Assembly: GCA_964020155.1 (NCBI GenBank)
Contig: OZ026555.1
Span: 1,742,515-1,775,014, forward strand
From: Chondrilla cf. caribensis
Taxonomy: Eukaryota; Porifera; Demospongiae; Chondrillida; Chondrillidae
Direction of reading: 5' to 3'
DNA length: 32,500 nucleotides
The notes beneath the pieces were generated by a model, which saw only the letters and a list, made by a program, of their open reading frames with translations, made no database searches and was not told the origin of the DNA. This document shows positions 32,201 through 32,500 of the stretch, piece by piece. Both the position numbers and the translations under genes were made by a program. Within the stretch, counting starts at the first letter, position 1. Every line of letters starts with the position of its first letter.

Positions 32201-32500
32201 ACACGTCCTTTGATCTCATTCCTTGATTGATTCAGATAACATGTACTATAGATTGGGGCACACGGCACCAATAATTCATACGAGTAACTACATACGTTCA
32301 TCTGTGTTTCCACATGTGGTGGCTACAAATGTAAAACACACTACTCAACTTCTAGCATAGCAATTCTACATACACATATGTACATAACAAACACTACAGT
32401 CACAGTAGTACCTCTTCAGAACATTACCAACACAGATTGGACATAACTAGTGCCACTTTACAAATATGTGAAATTGACAAGGCAAAAGTAGGGTTACCAC
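29228..32500. other. Presumed Rab7 intron or upstream region, no genes recognised
   Basis: Short imperfect tandem repeats of gtgagtgag type lie at 29233-29345, next to the exon. The phrase gattaatatgctga recurs at 30117-30200. CA-rich runs lie at 30555-30605, and caccacacat-type repeats at 31665-31725. No exon, RNA gene or transposon end could be supported. Because Rab7's 5' exons should lie upstream, the region is probably intronic. Confidence 0.4.

Noticed and set aside
29228..32500. Search for the P-loop exon of Rab7
   Set aside because: No GxxxxGKT-encoding sequence with a matching donor was found on the minus strand, so no exon is claimed.

Overview
The window looks like nuclear DNA of an animal, most likely a sponge or another early-branching invertebrate. 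It is AT-rich, its genes have short GT-AG introns (one candidate is 42 nt), and between genes lie many microsatellites, small inverted-repeat elements and duplicated blocks. The protein families (Rab GTPases, a rabenosyn-like Rab effector, an animal haem peroxidase, a death domain) are metazoan. The species cannot be fixed from this sequence alone.

Bases 1-4300 hold degenerate or uncertain coding pieces on the minus strand: an unrecognised two-part ORF at 366-779, a small death-domain gene at 2401-2824, and a PHD-finger fragment at 3860-3976 that ends next to a fold-back MITE at 3985-4261. The death-domain locus lies in a segmental duplication (about 840-3068). Its second copy (about 12070-13212) carries a broken version of the gene.

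Bases 4383-10305 are on the plus strand. A multi-exon gene with the C-terminal part of rabenosyn-5 comes first (4383-6561). No FYVE finger was found, one intron is filled by a minisatellite, and the reading frame changes in a GA run. It is followed by a secreted haem peroxidase of 856 residues in two exons (7528-10305). The catalytic residues are intact and there is an unrecognised C-terminal extension.

Bases 11378-29227 hold the main feature: a head-to-tail array of Rab GTPase genes, all on the minus strand. Four are complete four-exon genes of 209-212 residues (here called A, B, C and D). One is a two-exon remnant (E) with a disrupted P-loop. The last is the 3' part of a Rab7 gene, whose 5' exons are not in the window. 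A-D share all three intron positions exactly, and Rab7 shares the two that can be seen. The array therefore looks like local duplication of a Rab7/Rab9-type ancestor. Introns and spacers in the array carry long CA/TG tracts, tandem duplications and TA-flanked MITEs. From 29228 to the end no further coding sequence was recognised.

Rab7-group GTPases act on endosomes and lysosomes, and rabenosyn-5 is an endosomal Rab effector. The locus thus places an effector-like gene about 5 kb from an expanded Rab family. Whether they work together cannot be read from the sequence.
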